Assembly: GCA_016124205.1 (NCBI GenBank)
Contig: WGOD01000001.1
Coordinates: 558,001 to 622,000 of the forward strand
Length of the DNA: 64,000 nucleotides
DNA from: Alphaproteobacteria bacterium
GTDB taxonomy: Bacteria; Pseudomonadota; Alphaproteobacteria; Caulobacterales; Maricaulaceae
Direction: 5' to 3'
The first letter of the stretch is position 1; every line of letters begins with the position of its first letter. The position numbers were made by a program, and so were the translations under genes. The notes under the pieces are model-generated. The model was not told the origin of the DNA. It searched no databases and saw nothing but the letters and a program-made list of their open reading frames with translations. Shown piece after piece: positions 8,514-17,388 of this stretch.

Positions 8514-9119
8514 ATGGAAGGGCTCAGCGCGTTCGACGGCATCGCCCTGGCGATTCTCATCGGGTCCGGCCTCATGGCGCTGATGCGCGGATTCGTCAGG
8601 GAAGCCCTCTCGGTGACCGGCTTCGTCGCGGCGGCGCTTGCGTCGCTCTGGGCCCGCCCGGTCTTCATCGGCCTCGCCCGCGAATTCATCCCGAGCGCCC
8701 TGATCGCCAACATCGTCACGCTCGGCGTGATCTTCCTCATGGTCTTTCTCGCGGTGAGCTTCGTGACCGGCGGGCTCGTGAAGAATGTGAAGGAGGGCGA
8801 GGACGTCGGCGTGATCGACCGTGCGCTCGGCTTCATCTTCGGCCTGATTCGCGGCCTCGTGATCCTCGGCCTGATCCTGATCGTCTTCGCGTCTGCGACG
8901 CCCGGCAGTGCCGCCCCTAGCTGGATGGCAGAGTCGCGCATATATCCGCTGGTGAACGCATCAGCCCGTGTGCTGCAAGCGCTCGCCCCGGAGGACTCGC
9001 GTGTCGGACAGAGTCCGGTTATTGAGGCGCCGTCCGGAGACGAGACCCGAGACGACGAAACGCCGCGCTCGATCGAGGACCTGATCCGTGAGCGGACGAA
9101 TGAGGATGATGGCGCATGA
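8514..9119 (+). CDS. cvpA: CvpA family inner-membrane protein
   Basis: A 201-residue protein with about four membrane helices in residues 1-135 and a soluble acidic tail. The pattern FDGIALAILIGSGLMALMRG, then FVREALS, is the CvpA signature. E. coli CvpA affects colicin V export and envelope stress, but the molecular role is not known. The radA-cvpA-purF order is a widespread conserved neighbourhood. AAGGAG precedes the ATG, and the stop overlaps the purF start (ATGA). Confidence 0.93.
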   Translation: MEGLSAFDGIALAILIGSGLMALMRGFVREALSVTGFVAAALASLWARPVFIGLAREFIPSALIANIVTLGVIFLMVFLAVSFVTGGLVKNVKEGEDVGVIDRALGFIFGLIRGLVILGLILIVFASATPGSAAPSWMAESRIYPLVNASARVLQALAPEDSRVGQSPVIEAPSGDETRDDETPRSIEDLIRERTNEDDGA

Positions 9120-10588
9120 CGCCTCGCTTTCCGACCGTCACCTATGATGAAGTTGCCGACAAGCTGCGCGAGGAGTGCGGCGTCGTCGGCGTGTCCGGCG
9201 TGCCGGAAGCCTCGCTCGTTGCTGCGCTCGGCCTGCATGCCCTGCAGCACCGCGGCCAGGAAAGCTGCGGCATCGTCAGCCATGACGGATCGCGCTTCTA
9301 TACCGAACGCCAGCTGGGCCTCGTCGGCGAGAACTTCGCCGGCCCCGATACCGCGCAGCGCCTCGCAGGCGATGCCGCGATCGGCCATGTCCGCTATTCG
9401 ACGCAGGGCGCGACCGTCCTGCGCAACGTCCAGCCGCTCTATGCCGATGTCCGCGGCGGCGGGATTGCGGTCGCGCACAACGGCAATCTGACGAATGCCC
9501 GCACGCTGCGCGAGGAACTCGTCTCCGGCGGATCGATCTTTCAGTCCACCAGCGACACCGAAGTCATCCTGCAACTCGCCGCGCGGTCGCCGCGCGCGAA
9601 GTCGGCGAACCGCTTCCTCGACGCGCTGAAGCAGATCGAGGGCGCGTTCGCGCTCGTCGCCCTGGTGAACAACCGGGTGATCGGCGCGCGCGACCCGTAC
9701 GGCATCCGCCCGCTCGTGCTCGGCCGTCTCGACGGCGGCTATATCCTCGCCTCGGAAACCTGCGCACTCGACATCGTTGGCGCGAAATTCGAGCGCGAGA
9801 TCGAGCCCGGCGAAGTCGTGATCATCTCCGAAAACGGACTGGAATCGCGCCGCTTCGCTCCGGCTCGCGCGGCACGGCCCTGCGCCTTCGAATACATCTA
9901 TTTCGCCCGCCCGGACTCGGTGATCGGCGGCATCAGCGTCTACCAGGCCCGCAAGGCCATGGGTCGCCGCCTCTATCAGGATGCGCCGGCCGATGTGGAC
10001 GTGATCGTGCCGGTTCCGGACAGCGGCGTGCCCTCCGCGCTCGGCTATGCCGAAGCCGCAGGCAAGCCGTTCGAGATGGGCATCATCCGCGGCCACTTCG
10101 CGGGGCGCACCTTCATCCAGCCGACCCAGGCCAAGCGCGATCTCGGCGTGCGGCGCAAGCACTCCGCCAATGCCGCCGTGCTGCGCGGAAAGCGCGTGCT
10201 TCTGGTCGACGATTCCATCGTGCGCGGCACGACCTCGCGCAAGATCGTGCAGATGGTGCGCGAAGCCGGCGCGACAGAGGTGCATTTCCGTTCCGCCTGC
10301 CCGCCGATCATCAATCCGGACTTCTATGGCATCGACATGCCGCAGCGAAGCGAACTGATGGCGGCACGCATGGAAGCCACCGAAATGACCGAAGCGCTCG
10401 GGGCGGACAGCCTCGGCTTCCTGTCGGTCGACGGCATGTATGAGGCGATCCTCGGCGAAGCGCGCAATCCGCGTCAGCCGCAGCTCGCCGACCATTATTT
10501 CACCGGCGATTATCCCACTCGCCTGATCGATAACGAACGCGCGGTCTCCGACAAGGACCGCCAGCTCTCCTTCCTGGTCGACGCATGA
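9116..10588 (+). CDS. purF: Amidophosphoribosyltransferase
   Basis: A 490-residue enzyme of the first committed purine step: it joins glutamine amide nitrogen to PRPP. A 20-residue propeptide precedes the Ntn nucleophile Cys21 in EECGVVG, so autocleavage is expected. The glutaminase domain contains GHVRYSTQG and AHNGNLTN; the PRPP-binding motif is VLLVDDSIVRGTTS. No 4Fe-4S cysteine set is obvious in the parts checked. It overlaps cvpA upstream and the SDR gene downstream by 4 nt each. Confidence 0.97.
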   Translation: MTPRFPTVTYDEVADKLREECGVVGVSGVPEASLVAALGLHALQHRGQESCGIVSHDGSRFYTERQLGLVGENFAGPDTAQRLAGDAAIGHVRYSTQGATVLRNVQPLYADVRGGGIAVAHNGNLTNARTLREELVSGGSIFQSTSDTEVILQLAARSPRAKSANRFLDALKQIEGAFALVALVNNRVIGARDPYGIRPLVLGRLDGGYILASETCALDIVGAKFEREIEPGEVVIISENGLESRRFAPARAARPCAFEYIYFARPDSVIGGISVYQARKAMGRRLYQDAPADVDVIVPVPDSGVPSALGYAEAAGKPFEMGIIRGHFAGRTFIQPTQAKRDLGVRRKHSANAAVLRGKRVLLVDDSIVRGTTSRKIVQMVREAGATEVHFRSACPPIINPDFYGIDMPQRSELMAARMEATEMTEALGADSLGFLSVDGMYEAILGEARNPRQPQLADHYFTGDYPTRLIDNERAVSDKDRQLSFLVDA

Positions 10589-11304
10589 CAGACAAAACGC
10601 TTGAAGGCCGCGTGGCACTGGTAACCGGTGCCTCGCGGGGGATTGGCCGCGCCGTGGCGCTGGATCTCGCCGCGAAGGGCGCGCACGTCATTGCGACCGC
10701 CCGGACGCAGGGCGGCCTCGAGGAACTGGACGACGCGATCCGCGAGGCCGGCGGACAGTCGACTCTGGTGCCGCTCGATCTGATGCAGAGCGACGGCATC
10801 GAAAAGCTGGCCGGGATCGTGAAGGATCGCTGGAGCAAGCTCGATATTCTCGTCGCCAATGCCGGCGTGCTGGGCGAGCTGACGCCGGCCAGCCATGTCA
10901 GCGCCAAGACGTGGAATTCGGTGTTCGGGATCAATGTGATCGCGCCGGCGCGCCTGATCCGCGCCTTCGAGCATCTGCTGATGGCCTCAGACGCCGGCCG
11001 CGCTGTCTTCCTGACTTCGGGCGCCGCGAAGAACCGCAAGCCCTACTGGGCGCCCTATGCCGCCTCGAAGGCGGCGCTCGATGCGCTGGTGGAGAGCTGG
11101 GCGAAGGAACACATGTCCTCGGCCCTCCGGGTCAATCTGTTCAATCCGGGACCGACGCGCACCGCGATGCGCGCCAAGGCCTTCCCGGGCGAAGACCCGA
11201 TGAGCCTGCCCGCGCCGGAAGAGGTCGCGCCCGCAATCTCCGCGCTCTGCCTGCCCGCTTCCAAGCGGCATGCGGAATGGGTGAGCTTCCCGGACGAGAA
11301 ATAG
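10585..11304 (+). CDS. Short-chain dehydrogenase/reductase
   Basis: A 239-residue classical SDR with cofactor motif TGASRGIG (residues 14-21), NAG at 92-94, catalytic Ser145, Tyr158 and Lys162 (PYAASK). Its substrate cannot be read from sequence. Translationally coupled to purF through an ATGA overlap, which is common in alphaproteobacteria and implies coexpression but not a purine role. The C-terminal region (LCLPASKRHAEWVSFPDEK) is short. It is followed by a family C palindromic repeat, not a standard terminator. Confidence 0.92.
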   Translation: MTDKTLEGRVALVTGASRGIGRAVALDLAAKGAHVIATARTQGGLEELDDAIREAGGQSTLVPLDLMQSDGIEKLAGIVKDRWSKLDILVANAGVLGELTPASHVSAKTWNSVFGINVIAPARLIRAFEHLLMASDAGRAVFLTSGAAKNRKPYWAPYAASKAALDALVESWAKEHMSSALRVNLFNPGPTRTAMRAKAFPGEDPMSLPAPEEVAPAISALCLPASKRHAEWVSFPDEK

Positions 11305-11318
11305 CTTCGCTTTCCTTG

Positions 11319-11423
11319 TGCTTCGAGGCCCCTTCGGGGCACCTCAGCATGAGGGGGAAATGCTGGAGATAATAAATCCCTCATCCTGAGGTGCTCGCGC
11401 AGCGAGCCTCGAAGGACGAGGGA
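11319..11423. repeat. Palindromic intergenic repeat, family C, copy 1
   Basis: Two inverted units: one from GCTTCGAGGC to CACCTCAGCATGAGGG (11319-11355), and the other starting CCCTCATCCTGAGGTGC and ending CCTCGAAGGACGAGGG (about 11378-11422). Each unit is itself a hairpin. Related units occur at 47148-47264. It lies between convergent genes and may act as a two-way terminator. Confidence 0.85.
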
Positions 11424-11433
11424 TCGCGGCCCG

Positions 11434-12777
11434 TCAATCCTTGTCGACGTAGGGGTTCTTGCCGCCCTTCACGATCAGGCGGATCGGGACGCCGGGCAGG
11501 TCGAAGGCCTCGCGCAAACCGCCGATCAGATAGCGCTTGTAGGCGTCGGGCATGGCCGCAGCGCGCGAGCACATCAGAACGAAGGTCGGCGGGCGCGACT
11601 TGGTCTGCGCCATGTATTTCGGCTTCATCCGGCGGCCATTGACCGCGGGAGGCGGGTGCCGGGCGATCATGTCCTGCAGCCAGTCATTGAGGTCGCGCGT
11701 CTTCACCTTGGCATTCCAGTCATGGTGCAGTTTCGCAACCGCCGGCATGATCTTGTCGAGCCCCTTGCCTTTCAGCGCGGAGACCGGGATCAGCGGCGAT
11801 CCCTTGGCCTGCGGCAGAAGGCGTTCGAACTCGATCTGCAATTCTTTCATCACCGCTTCGCGGGCGACGACCTTGTCCATCTTCGCGACGACGACGGCGA
11901 GGGCCCGGCCTTCGCGCAGCACCATGTCGGCAAGGTGGAGATCCTGCTTTTCGAGCGGGTGTTCGACGTCGATCACGAGCAGCACGACTTCGGCGAATTT
12001 CACCGCGCGCAGCGTGTCGGCGGCGCTCATCCGCTCGAGGCGGTCGGCGACCTTGCCGCGCTTTCGAAGCCCGGCCGTATCGTGGAAGCGAACCCGTTTT
12101 CCGTCCCACAGGAAGTCGACGGCGATCGCGTCACGCGTGATGCCGGCCTCGGGGCCGGTGATCAGGCGCTTTTCGCCCAGCAGGGCGTTGATGAGGGTCG
12201 ACTTGCCGGCATTCGGACGGCCGATCACGGCGATACGCAGCGGCGCATTCTCGTCTTCGTCCTCGTCGGAATAATCGAAGTCGCCAAGCCCCTGGATGAT
12301 GGCGATCTGGAGATCGGCCATGCCTTCGCCATGGGAAGCGGAAATCGGGATCGGCTCGCCGAGGCCAAGGCCGTAGCTTTCCGCGATCCCGACCTCACCG
12401 GCCTTGCCTTCGGCCTTGTTGGCGAGCAGCACGACCGGCTTGCCGGAGCGGCGCACGATGTCTGCGAAATCCCGGTCCAGCGCGGTGATGCCTTCGCGCG
12501 CATCGATCACGAAGAGGCAGATGTCAGCGCGCTGAACCGCGCTCTCCGACTGGTCGCGCATCTCCGTTTCCATCTGGCCAACACCTTCGGTGTCCCAGCC
12601 GGCGGTGTCGACGAGCAGCATTTCCAGATCGCCCAGCCGGCCGCGCGCCTCGCGCCGGTCGCGCGTGACGCCGGGACGGTCATCGACAATGGCCAGCGGT
12701 TTGCCGGCCAGCCGATTGAACAGGGTCGACTTGCCGACATTCGGCCGGCCGATCACCGCGATCTTCGGGATGGCCAT
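11434..12777 (-). CDS. der: Ribosome-assembly GTPase Der (EngA)
   Basis: A 447-residue protein with two GTPase domains in tandem, acting late in 50S assembly. The first G1 motif is GRPNVGKST with DTAGW; the second is GRPNAGKST with DTAGL. Specificity motifs NKAE (G4) and AKMD are present. A KH-like C-terminal domain closes it (DNWLQD... RPPTFVLMCSR). Slightly shorter than the E. coli protein because of a short linker. It is 14 nt downstream of the BamB-like gene on the same strand. Confidence 0.96.
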   Translation of the reverse strand: MAIPKIAVIGRPNVGKSTLFNRLAGKPLAIVDDRPGVTRDRREARGRLGDLEMLLVDTAGWDTEGVGQMETEMRDQSESAVQRADICLFVIDAREGITALDRDFADIVRRSGKPVVLLANKAEGKAGEVGIAESYGLGLGEPIPISASHGEGMADLQIAIIQGLGDFDYSDEDEDENAPLRIAVIGRPNAGKSTLINALLGEKRLITGPEAGITRDAIAVDFLWDGKRVRFHDTAGLRKRGKVADRLERMSAADTLRAVKFAEVVLLVIDVEHPLEKQDLHLADMVLREGRALAVVVAKMDKVVAREAVMKELQIEFERLLPQAKGSPLIPVSALKGKGLDKIMPAVAKLHHDWNAKVKTRDLNDWLQDMIARHPPPAVNGRRMKPKYMAQTKSRPPTFVLMCSRAAAMPDAYKRYLIGGLREAFDLPGVPIRLIVKGGKNPYVDKD

Positions 12778-12791
12778 ATCTGTGCGCCTGT

Positions 12792-14138
12792 CTAGCGGAG
12801 GGCGATCAGTCGCCCTTCATCGGTGACGACATAGATCGTCTCGTTCGCGATGATGGGGGCGACATAAACGTCGTCATTGAGGTCGAAGCTGCGGAGGATG
12901 GAACCATCCGTGGCGTCGATGATGACGGACGAGCCGTTGGAGGACGTCAGGAAGAGACGGCCGCCAGCCATGACCGGACCGACCCAGGCGATCCGGTTGC
13001 GGCGGCGGTCCTCGTTCTCGAACACGCGCAGACGGGTGATCCACTCCACCTCGCCCGCGATGCGGTCGACGCAGATCACTTCGCCGTCGACTGTGACGAG
13101 GAAGAGATAATTGCCCGCGATCCACGGCGCGTTCAGACCACCGGCCGGAAGCGTCCACTGGCGCTCGCCGGAGCGCATGTCGAGCGAGACCAGCGTACCG
13201 GAATGGCTGAGCGCGTAGACGTGATCCTCGGTCATCACCGGGCTGCCGGCGACGTCATTGATCGCGGAAATCGGCGTCAAACCACCGGCGCGCGTCAGCG
13301 AATCCGACCAGATCGGCGTGCCGTTCTGAACGCGGATCGCGACCACCTCGCCCGACGAATACGGCGCGACGACGACGTCGCCGAGAACCGCCGGGCTGGC
13401 ACCGGTCAGCAGGCGCGCGGATTCGATGATGCCCTGGTGGGCCCAGATGTATTCGCCATTGTCGCTATCGAAGGCGTAGAGCTGGTTGTCATCGGTCGCG
13501 ACATAGACGCGGCCGCCATTGATCGTCGGGGCCGACTGGAAGGGCGTGTCCGCCTCGGTCCGCCAGATCTCGTTGCCGGTCGCGGCATCAAGCGCGACGA
13601 GGAAGCGGTATCCCGAATGGGCGTAAATACGTCCGGAATCGAAGCCGATCCCGCCGCCGAAGGACATGCGATCACGCCGGCTTTCAGAGCGCAGTTCGCG
13701 GCGCCACACGACATCGCCGGTTTCGGCGTCCATCGCGACGACCGTCCCGCTGGCGTCAACCGCGTAGACGCGGCCATCGGCGACAACCGGACGGGCATTG
13801 ATACGACGGCTGCGGGCCGAGCCTTCGCCGAAATTGCGGCGCCAGAGCACGGACAGGCTGCCCGTGGCCTGGGTGTGCTGCAGATTGTGCGTCGGATATC
13901 CGTCCGCCTGCGGCCAGACCGTGTTCACATAAGCGGTCGGGAGCGACACGGGCAAGCTGTCTTCGGCGACTTCCAGCTGCTGCTCGAACTGGAGGATGGA
14001 AATCCGGTCCTCTTCGGGCGGCGCGGTCGGGTCGCGGTCGTCGCGGGGGCCGAACGGGTTGATGTTCGACACCGTCGAACAGCCCGTCAGCAAGATGGCA
14101 GCCGCCGTGGCAGCGAAAAGCGAACGCATCGCGATCAT
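12792..14138 (-). CDS. bamB: PQQ-repeat beta-propeller lipoprotein, BamB-like
   Basis: A 448-residue lipoprotein. The N-terminus MIAMRSLFAATAAAILLTGC ends in a lipobox, so Cys20 should be acylated. The rest is a run of PQQ-like beta-propeller blades (repeats with GRVYAVDASGTVVAMDAETG, GRIYAHSGYRFLVALDAATG, and so on). BamB docks BamA in the outer-membrane protein insertion machine. The order YfgM-BamB-Der matches the E. coli yfgM-bamB-der cluster and supports the call. The first ATG (14138) has a GAGGA site 9 nt upstream; ATG 14129 is the alternative. Confidence 0.9.
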   Translation of the reverse strand: MIAMRSLFAATAAAILLTGCSTVSNINPFGPRDDRDPTAPPEEDRISILQFEQQLEVAEDSLPVSLPTAYVNTVWPQADGYPTHNLQHTQATGSLSVLWRRNFGEGSARSRRINARPVVADGRVYAVDASGTVVAMDAETGDVVWRRELRSESRRDRMSFGGGIGFDSGRIYAHSGYRFLVALDAATGNEIWRTEADTPFQSAPTINGGRVYVATDDNQLYAFDSDNGEYIWAHQGIIESARLLTGASPAVLGDVVVAPYSSGEVVAIRVQNGTPIWSDSLTRAGGLTPISAINDVAGSPVMTEDHVYALSHSGTLVSLDMRSGERQWTLPAGGLNAPWIAGNYLFLVTVDGEVICVDRIAGEVEWITRLRVFENEDRRRNRIAWVGPVMAGGRLFLTSSNGSSVIIDATDGSILRSFDLNDDVYVAPIIANETIYVVTDEGRLIALR

Positions 14139-14143
14139 GAATC

Positions 14144-15028
14144 CTATTCCTCGTCTTCGCCGCTGCCGGCCGTGTCGTCTTCACTGCCCGGGGTCACATT
14201 GTCAGCATTGCCGAGCGTGGCTTCCGGCAGGGTGATGTCCAGAGCGTCTTCGTCCGCGGCGGGTTCGGTTCCGTCGCCGAGCGTGAAATCGCCGGCTTCC
14301 GACCCCGGTTCTTCGCCCGTCATGGTCTCGTCAAGCGTGATTTCGCCTGCGAATTCCTCGTCATCGGCGGCACCTTGCGGGTCGAGACGATTCAGAAGCG
14401 CCAGCGCCGCCGACGCACGAACGCGCACACCGTCGGGCGCATCGAGCGCGAAGACGATGCTGTCGTATTCGCGGCGGGCCCGGTCGTAGTCGCCTTCACT
14501 CAGTGCTTTCGATGCGATCAGCTCGGTCGCCAGATGGCGCATGGCATTGTCGCCCGAGGCGATACGCCCCAGGCGGTTCGCGAGATCGTCGGTCGAGTAG
14601 GTCTCGAATCCGGCGAGCGCCGCTTTCAGCGTCGCAAGATCGCGCACCAGCGGTTCGGGCGAACGCGCAGCGGCCTGTTCGAACAGGCGGCGGGCCGCAT
14701 CATTGTCGCCCTGCTCCAGCGCGATGGCGCCCTGCTGCATCAGAGCCAGCGTGGCATACCCGTCCGGACCGTTCTCGGCGATCTGTTCGAGTTCGACGCC
14801 GGCCTCTTCGAAGCGGTCGTTTTCCACGAGCCGGGCCGCGGCAACATAGGTGTCGGATGCCGCATCGCGTTGGCTCTTCGACCAGCTTTCCCAAGCCTGC
14901 CAGCCGCCAACACCGACGATGATGACGATGGCAACCCCCAGAACCCAGGGACCGTATCGGCGCAGGAGGGCATTATACCGGTCCTTGCGCAGTTCCTCGT
15001 CGACTTCCTGTTCGAAAATGTCCGCCAC
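14144..15028 (-). CDS. YfgM-like membrane-anchored TPR protein
   Basis: A 294-residue protein with an N-terminal cytoplasmic stretch (DIFEQEVDEELRKDRYNALL), one membrane helix at about residues 29-46 and a periplasmic TPR-like domain (to about 215), then a low-complexity tail very rich in Asp, Glu, Thr and Gly. YfgM proteins associate with the SecYEG translocon and periplasmic chaperones. The tail of about 80 residues is extra compared with E. coli and looks disordered. It precedes bamB and der, the conserved gene order. Confidence 0.85.
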   Translation of the reverse strand: MADIFEQEVDEELRKDRYNALLRRYGPWVLGVAIVIIVGVGGWQAWESWSKSQRDAASDTYVAAARLVENDRFEEAGVELEQIAENGPDGYATLALMQQGAIALEQGDNDAARRLFEQAAARSPEPLVRDLATLKAALAGFETYSTDDLANRLGRIASGDNAMRHLATELIASKALSEGDYDRARREYDSIVFALDAPDGVRVRASAALALLNRLDPQGAADDEEFAGEITLDETMTGEEPGSEAGDFTLGDGTEPAADEDALDITLPEATLGNADNVTPGSEDDTAGSGEDEE

Positions 15029-15099
15029 GCGGCCCTCGTCACGCTATTCCAAATATGGGCGCGGACCCTAGCCGCAGCGGGGAATGGCGGCAACCGGCG

Positions 15100-15927
15100 T
15101 TAGCGGTCGTTCGGCTTTATCCGATAGGTCTGTTCAGCGGCCGGAAATTCCCGTGAGCGGACATCGGCGGCCCACCGGCTGACGGCGTCGGAGACCGTCT
15201 CGCCCAGCGAGGCGTAGCGTTTGACGAATTTCGGGGCCCAATCGAACAGGCCGAGCAGGTCCTGAGTGACCAGAATCTGGCCGTCGCACGCGGGTGACGC
15301 ACCGATTCCGATTGTCGGAACAGAGACTTGCTCGGTGACCTCACGGGCAAGCTCTTCGTCGACACCCTCGATCACGATGGCAAAAGCCCCCGCTTCGTCC
15401 GCCGCCCGGGCCTCGGCGATGACGCGGTCCCATTCGGCCTGAGAGCGTCCGCGGGCCTTGAATCCGCCCTCGTTGAGCGCCGCCTGCGGTTTCAGGCCGA
15501 TATGGCCCATCACCGGAATGCCGCGATCGGTCAGGAAGCGGATCGTCTCGCCGGCATAAACGCCGCTCTCGATCTTCACCGCCTGCGCGCCGGTTTCGGC
15601 CAGGGCGCGCGAGGCGCTGGCGAACGCTTGTTCGGGTGACGCTTCATACGTGCCGAAAGGCAGATCGATGACGACGAGCGCCTGTTTCGCGGCGCGCATC
15701 ACGGCCTTGCCGTGAAGGATCATCATGTCGAGCGTGACACCGATCGTGGTGTCGAGCCCGTGCACGACCATGCCCAGCGAATCTCCGACCAGCAGGACGT
15801 CGCAGTGCGGGTCGAGCAGGCGCGCCATCGGGAAGTCGTAGGCGGTAAGGCAGACCAGCGGTTCGCCGCCCTTCCGGGCGCGAATGTCCGGGACGCCGAT
15901 GCGCTTGATACGGTTCTGGGCTGACAT
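15100..15927 (-). CDS. panB: 3-methyl-2-oxobutanoate hydroxymethyltransferase
   Basis: A 275-residue enzyme of pantothenate (vitamin B5, CoA) synthesis that adds a hydroxymethyl group to ketoisovalerate. Signatures: [24 protein letters not shown] with the Mg-binding aspartate, [22 protein letters not shown] and the catalytic-region IVIEGV. The ATG at 15927 is chosen over a GTG at 15966: it gives a standard N-terminus and has GGAG 10 nt upstream. That GGAG lies inside a hairpin arm. No panC is adjacent. Confidence 0.96.
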   Translation of the reverse strand: MSAQNRIKRIGVPDIRARKGGEPLVCLTAYDFPMARLLDPHCDVLLVGDSLGMVVHGLDTTIGVTLDMMILHGKAVMRAAKQALVVIDLPFGTYEASPEQAFASASRALAETGAQAVKIESGVYAGETIRFLTDRGIPVMGHIGLKPQAALNEGGFKARGRSQAEWDRVIAEARAADEAGAFAIVIEGVDEELAREVTEQVSVPTIGIGASPACDGQILVTQDLLGLFDWAPKFVKRYASLGETVSDAVSRWAADVRSREFPAAEQTYRIKPNDR

Positions 15928-15933
15928 GGAAAC

Positions 15934-15960
15934 GCCGCTCCGTTGCTGAGCCGGAGCGGC
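15934..15960 (-). promoter_or_regulatory. Hairpin holding the panB ribosome-binding site
   Basis: GCCGCTCCG (15934-15942) and CGGAGCGGC (15952-15960) form a perfect 9-bp stem with a 9-nt loop. Read on the minus strand, the 3' arm carries the GGAG that precedes the panB ATG by 10 nt, so the fold would hide the ribosome site. It has no T tract, making a terminator less likely. Confidence 0.4.
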
Positions 15961-16011
15961 GGACACTAGGGCAGATGCTGCACTGCGAAAAGGGGCAGAG
16001 GGTGATGCGCC

Positions 16012-16353
16012 TCAGATGCGCTTGGGCAGGATGAAGGCAAAGCCCGAGATCATGATGGCCAGGACGCCGGCGGCCATCGTCTCCGGCGTTGCGAACCCGG
16101 CCACGGAGGCAAGAATGCCGTCGGCGGGGATGTCGACGCCGGAGAAGAAGGTTTCCAGCTGCGTGCCCGCGATAGCGGATCCCGTCGAGCCGGCAGCCCC
16201 GAGGATCAGGATGCGGCGGCGATCCGGGCGGGCGATCCGGTTCTGCACACGCTTCATGAAAGCGTCGGCGGACTCGGTGTCCTGCTCGTAATCGTCCTGC
16301 GCGTCGGCGAAGGCCGCCTTCAGACGCGCGTCGAATGCATCTTCGATGGTCAT
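16012..16353 (-). CDS. Small membrane protein paired with ECF sigma factor; possible anti-sigma
   Basis: A 113-residue protein: a charged cytoplasmic N-terminus (DAFDARLKAAFADAQDDYEQ), then two hydrophobic segments (about 47-70 and 90-110). Its ATG overlaps the sigma-factor stop (ATGA), so it is translationally coupled to it, as anti-sigma factors usually are. It has no histidine or cysteine, so it is not a zinc-binding anti-sigma. The partner at 17993-18298 has the same size, layout and position. The anti-sigma role is inference from position and topology. Confidence 0.75.
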   Translation of the reverse strand: MTIEDAFDARLKAAFADAQDDYEQDTESADAFMKRVQNRIARPDRRRILILGAAGSTGSAIAGTQLETFFSGVDIPADGILASVAGFATPETMAAGVLAIMISGFAFILPKRI

Positions 16354-16892
16354 GATACCAATGCCTCCGACTTCTCGAACCAGGCCTTCAGCTTTTCGCG
16401 GCCCCGGTTCACATGCGATTTCACAGTACCCAGCGGCATGTTCAACATCTCCGCCGCTTCCGAATGCGACAGGCCGGAAGCGTAACACAACACCACGGCC
16501 GCCCGTTCGTCTTCCTTCAGCGTCGCCAGCGCCCGGTCCAGGTCGACGACGGAACCCATGTCGCGGGGCGCCTCGATGTCGTCGACATCCTGCTTGAACC
16601 GGTCCATCGCCTTCTCCGTCGCCTTGCGCTTGCGCGCCGACATCAGGAATTCGTTGTAGGCGATGCGGCAGAGCCAGGACTTGAAACTCCCGGCCCCGGT
16701 GAAGCTTCCGATCTTGCGGAAAGCCCGGATAAAGGCCTCCTGCGCCAGATCTTCGGCAAGCGCCCGGTTGCCGCACATGCGGGCGAGCATCGATCGGACA
16801 AGGCCCTGGTGGCGCCGGACGAGTTCGCCGAAGGCGACTGTGTCCCTGGCGGCCACGACCAGCGCGACCAGTTCTTCATCCGAAGCTTTCAC
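16350..16892 (-). CDS. ECF-type RNA polymerase sigma factor (module 1)
   Basis: A 180-residue sigma-70 family protein with region 2 (HQGLVRSMLARMCGNRALAE, then DLAQEAFIRAF) and region 4 (RAAVVLCYASGLSHSEAAEM, then PLGTVKSHVNRGREKLK). Regions 1 and 3 are missing, which defines the extracytoplasmic-function class. It directs transcription of an unknown regulon, probably held in check by the coupled membrane protein. About 27 nt upstream ends a DUF6249-like membrane-protein gene on the same strand. Clearly related to the sigma factor at 18295-18831. Confidence 0.93.
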   Translation of the reverse strand: MKASDEELVALVVAARDTVAFGELVRRHQGLVRSMLARMCGNRALAEDLAQEAFIRAFRKIGSFTGAGSFKSWLCRIAYNEFLMSARKRKATEKAMDRFKQDVDDIEAPRDMGSVVDLDRALATLKEDERAAVVLCYASGLSHSEAAEMLNMPLGTVKSHVNRGREKLKAWFEKSEALVS

Positions 16893-16918
16893 CCGTCCCT
16901 CCTGAAAGGTGAATGCGT

Positions 16919-17299
16919 TTAGTCTTCGTCGTTCTTCGGCTTCATGAGCGTGCCCATCGCAATCAGGGCGATACCCACAAGGCCGGGGAAAGACGCAACG
17001 CCCAGCATGATCTGGAATGCTTCCGGCTCATCCGACGCCATGTTGATCGTCCAGCCGAGGATCGAGAATGCGACCGCAATCGCGAGCAAGATGATGCCCC
17101 AGCGGACATCGCCGCCCTTGTTCCGGCGTGGCATGCCGAGCGCACGGATCGTTTCCGGGCTCAGTTGCTGACCGGCCTGCGCCGCGGCGCGAACCGTTTC
17201 CAGCACGGCAGCGCGATTGCGGCTGCCGAAATACATCACGATGCCGACGATGAAGACCGGCATCAGAAAAAGGGTGATCGGGATAAGCGTTTCATCCAT
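16919..17299 (-). CDS. DUF6249-like membrane protein (module 1)
   Basis: A 126-residue protein with an N-terminal membrane helix (residues 5-24), a cytoplasmic segment ETVRAAAQAGQQLSPETIRA, and two further helices (about 67-85 and 92-117). The helical motif with AAAQAG..L..ETI is found in small proteins encoded with ECF sigma factors. It precedes the sigma gene on the same strand, as does its paralogue at 18828-19250. Function unknown; a sensor or membrane target of the sigma system is possible. Confidence 0.8.
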   Translation of the reverse strand: MDETLIPITLFLMPVFIVGIVMYFGSRNRAAVLETVRAAAQAGQQLSPETIRALGMPRRNKGGDVRWGIILLAIAVAFSILGWTINMASDEPEAFQIMLGVASFPGLVGIALIAMGTLMKPKNDED

Positions 17300-17388
17300 G
17301 ACGTGTTCCTTTCAGGTCTCGACCGGCCACCCCCAAGGTGCCGTTCACAGACTAGATGCTGCGACTGCTCAAATCGGATGCAGCAGTT

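Noticed and set aside
8195-10618. Long open frame (807 codons) on the minus strand opposite radA, cvpA and purF
   Set aside because: It is antisense to three well-recognised genes, has no family features, and long antisense frames are normal in high-GC DNA.
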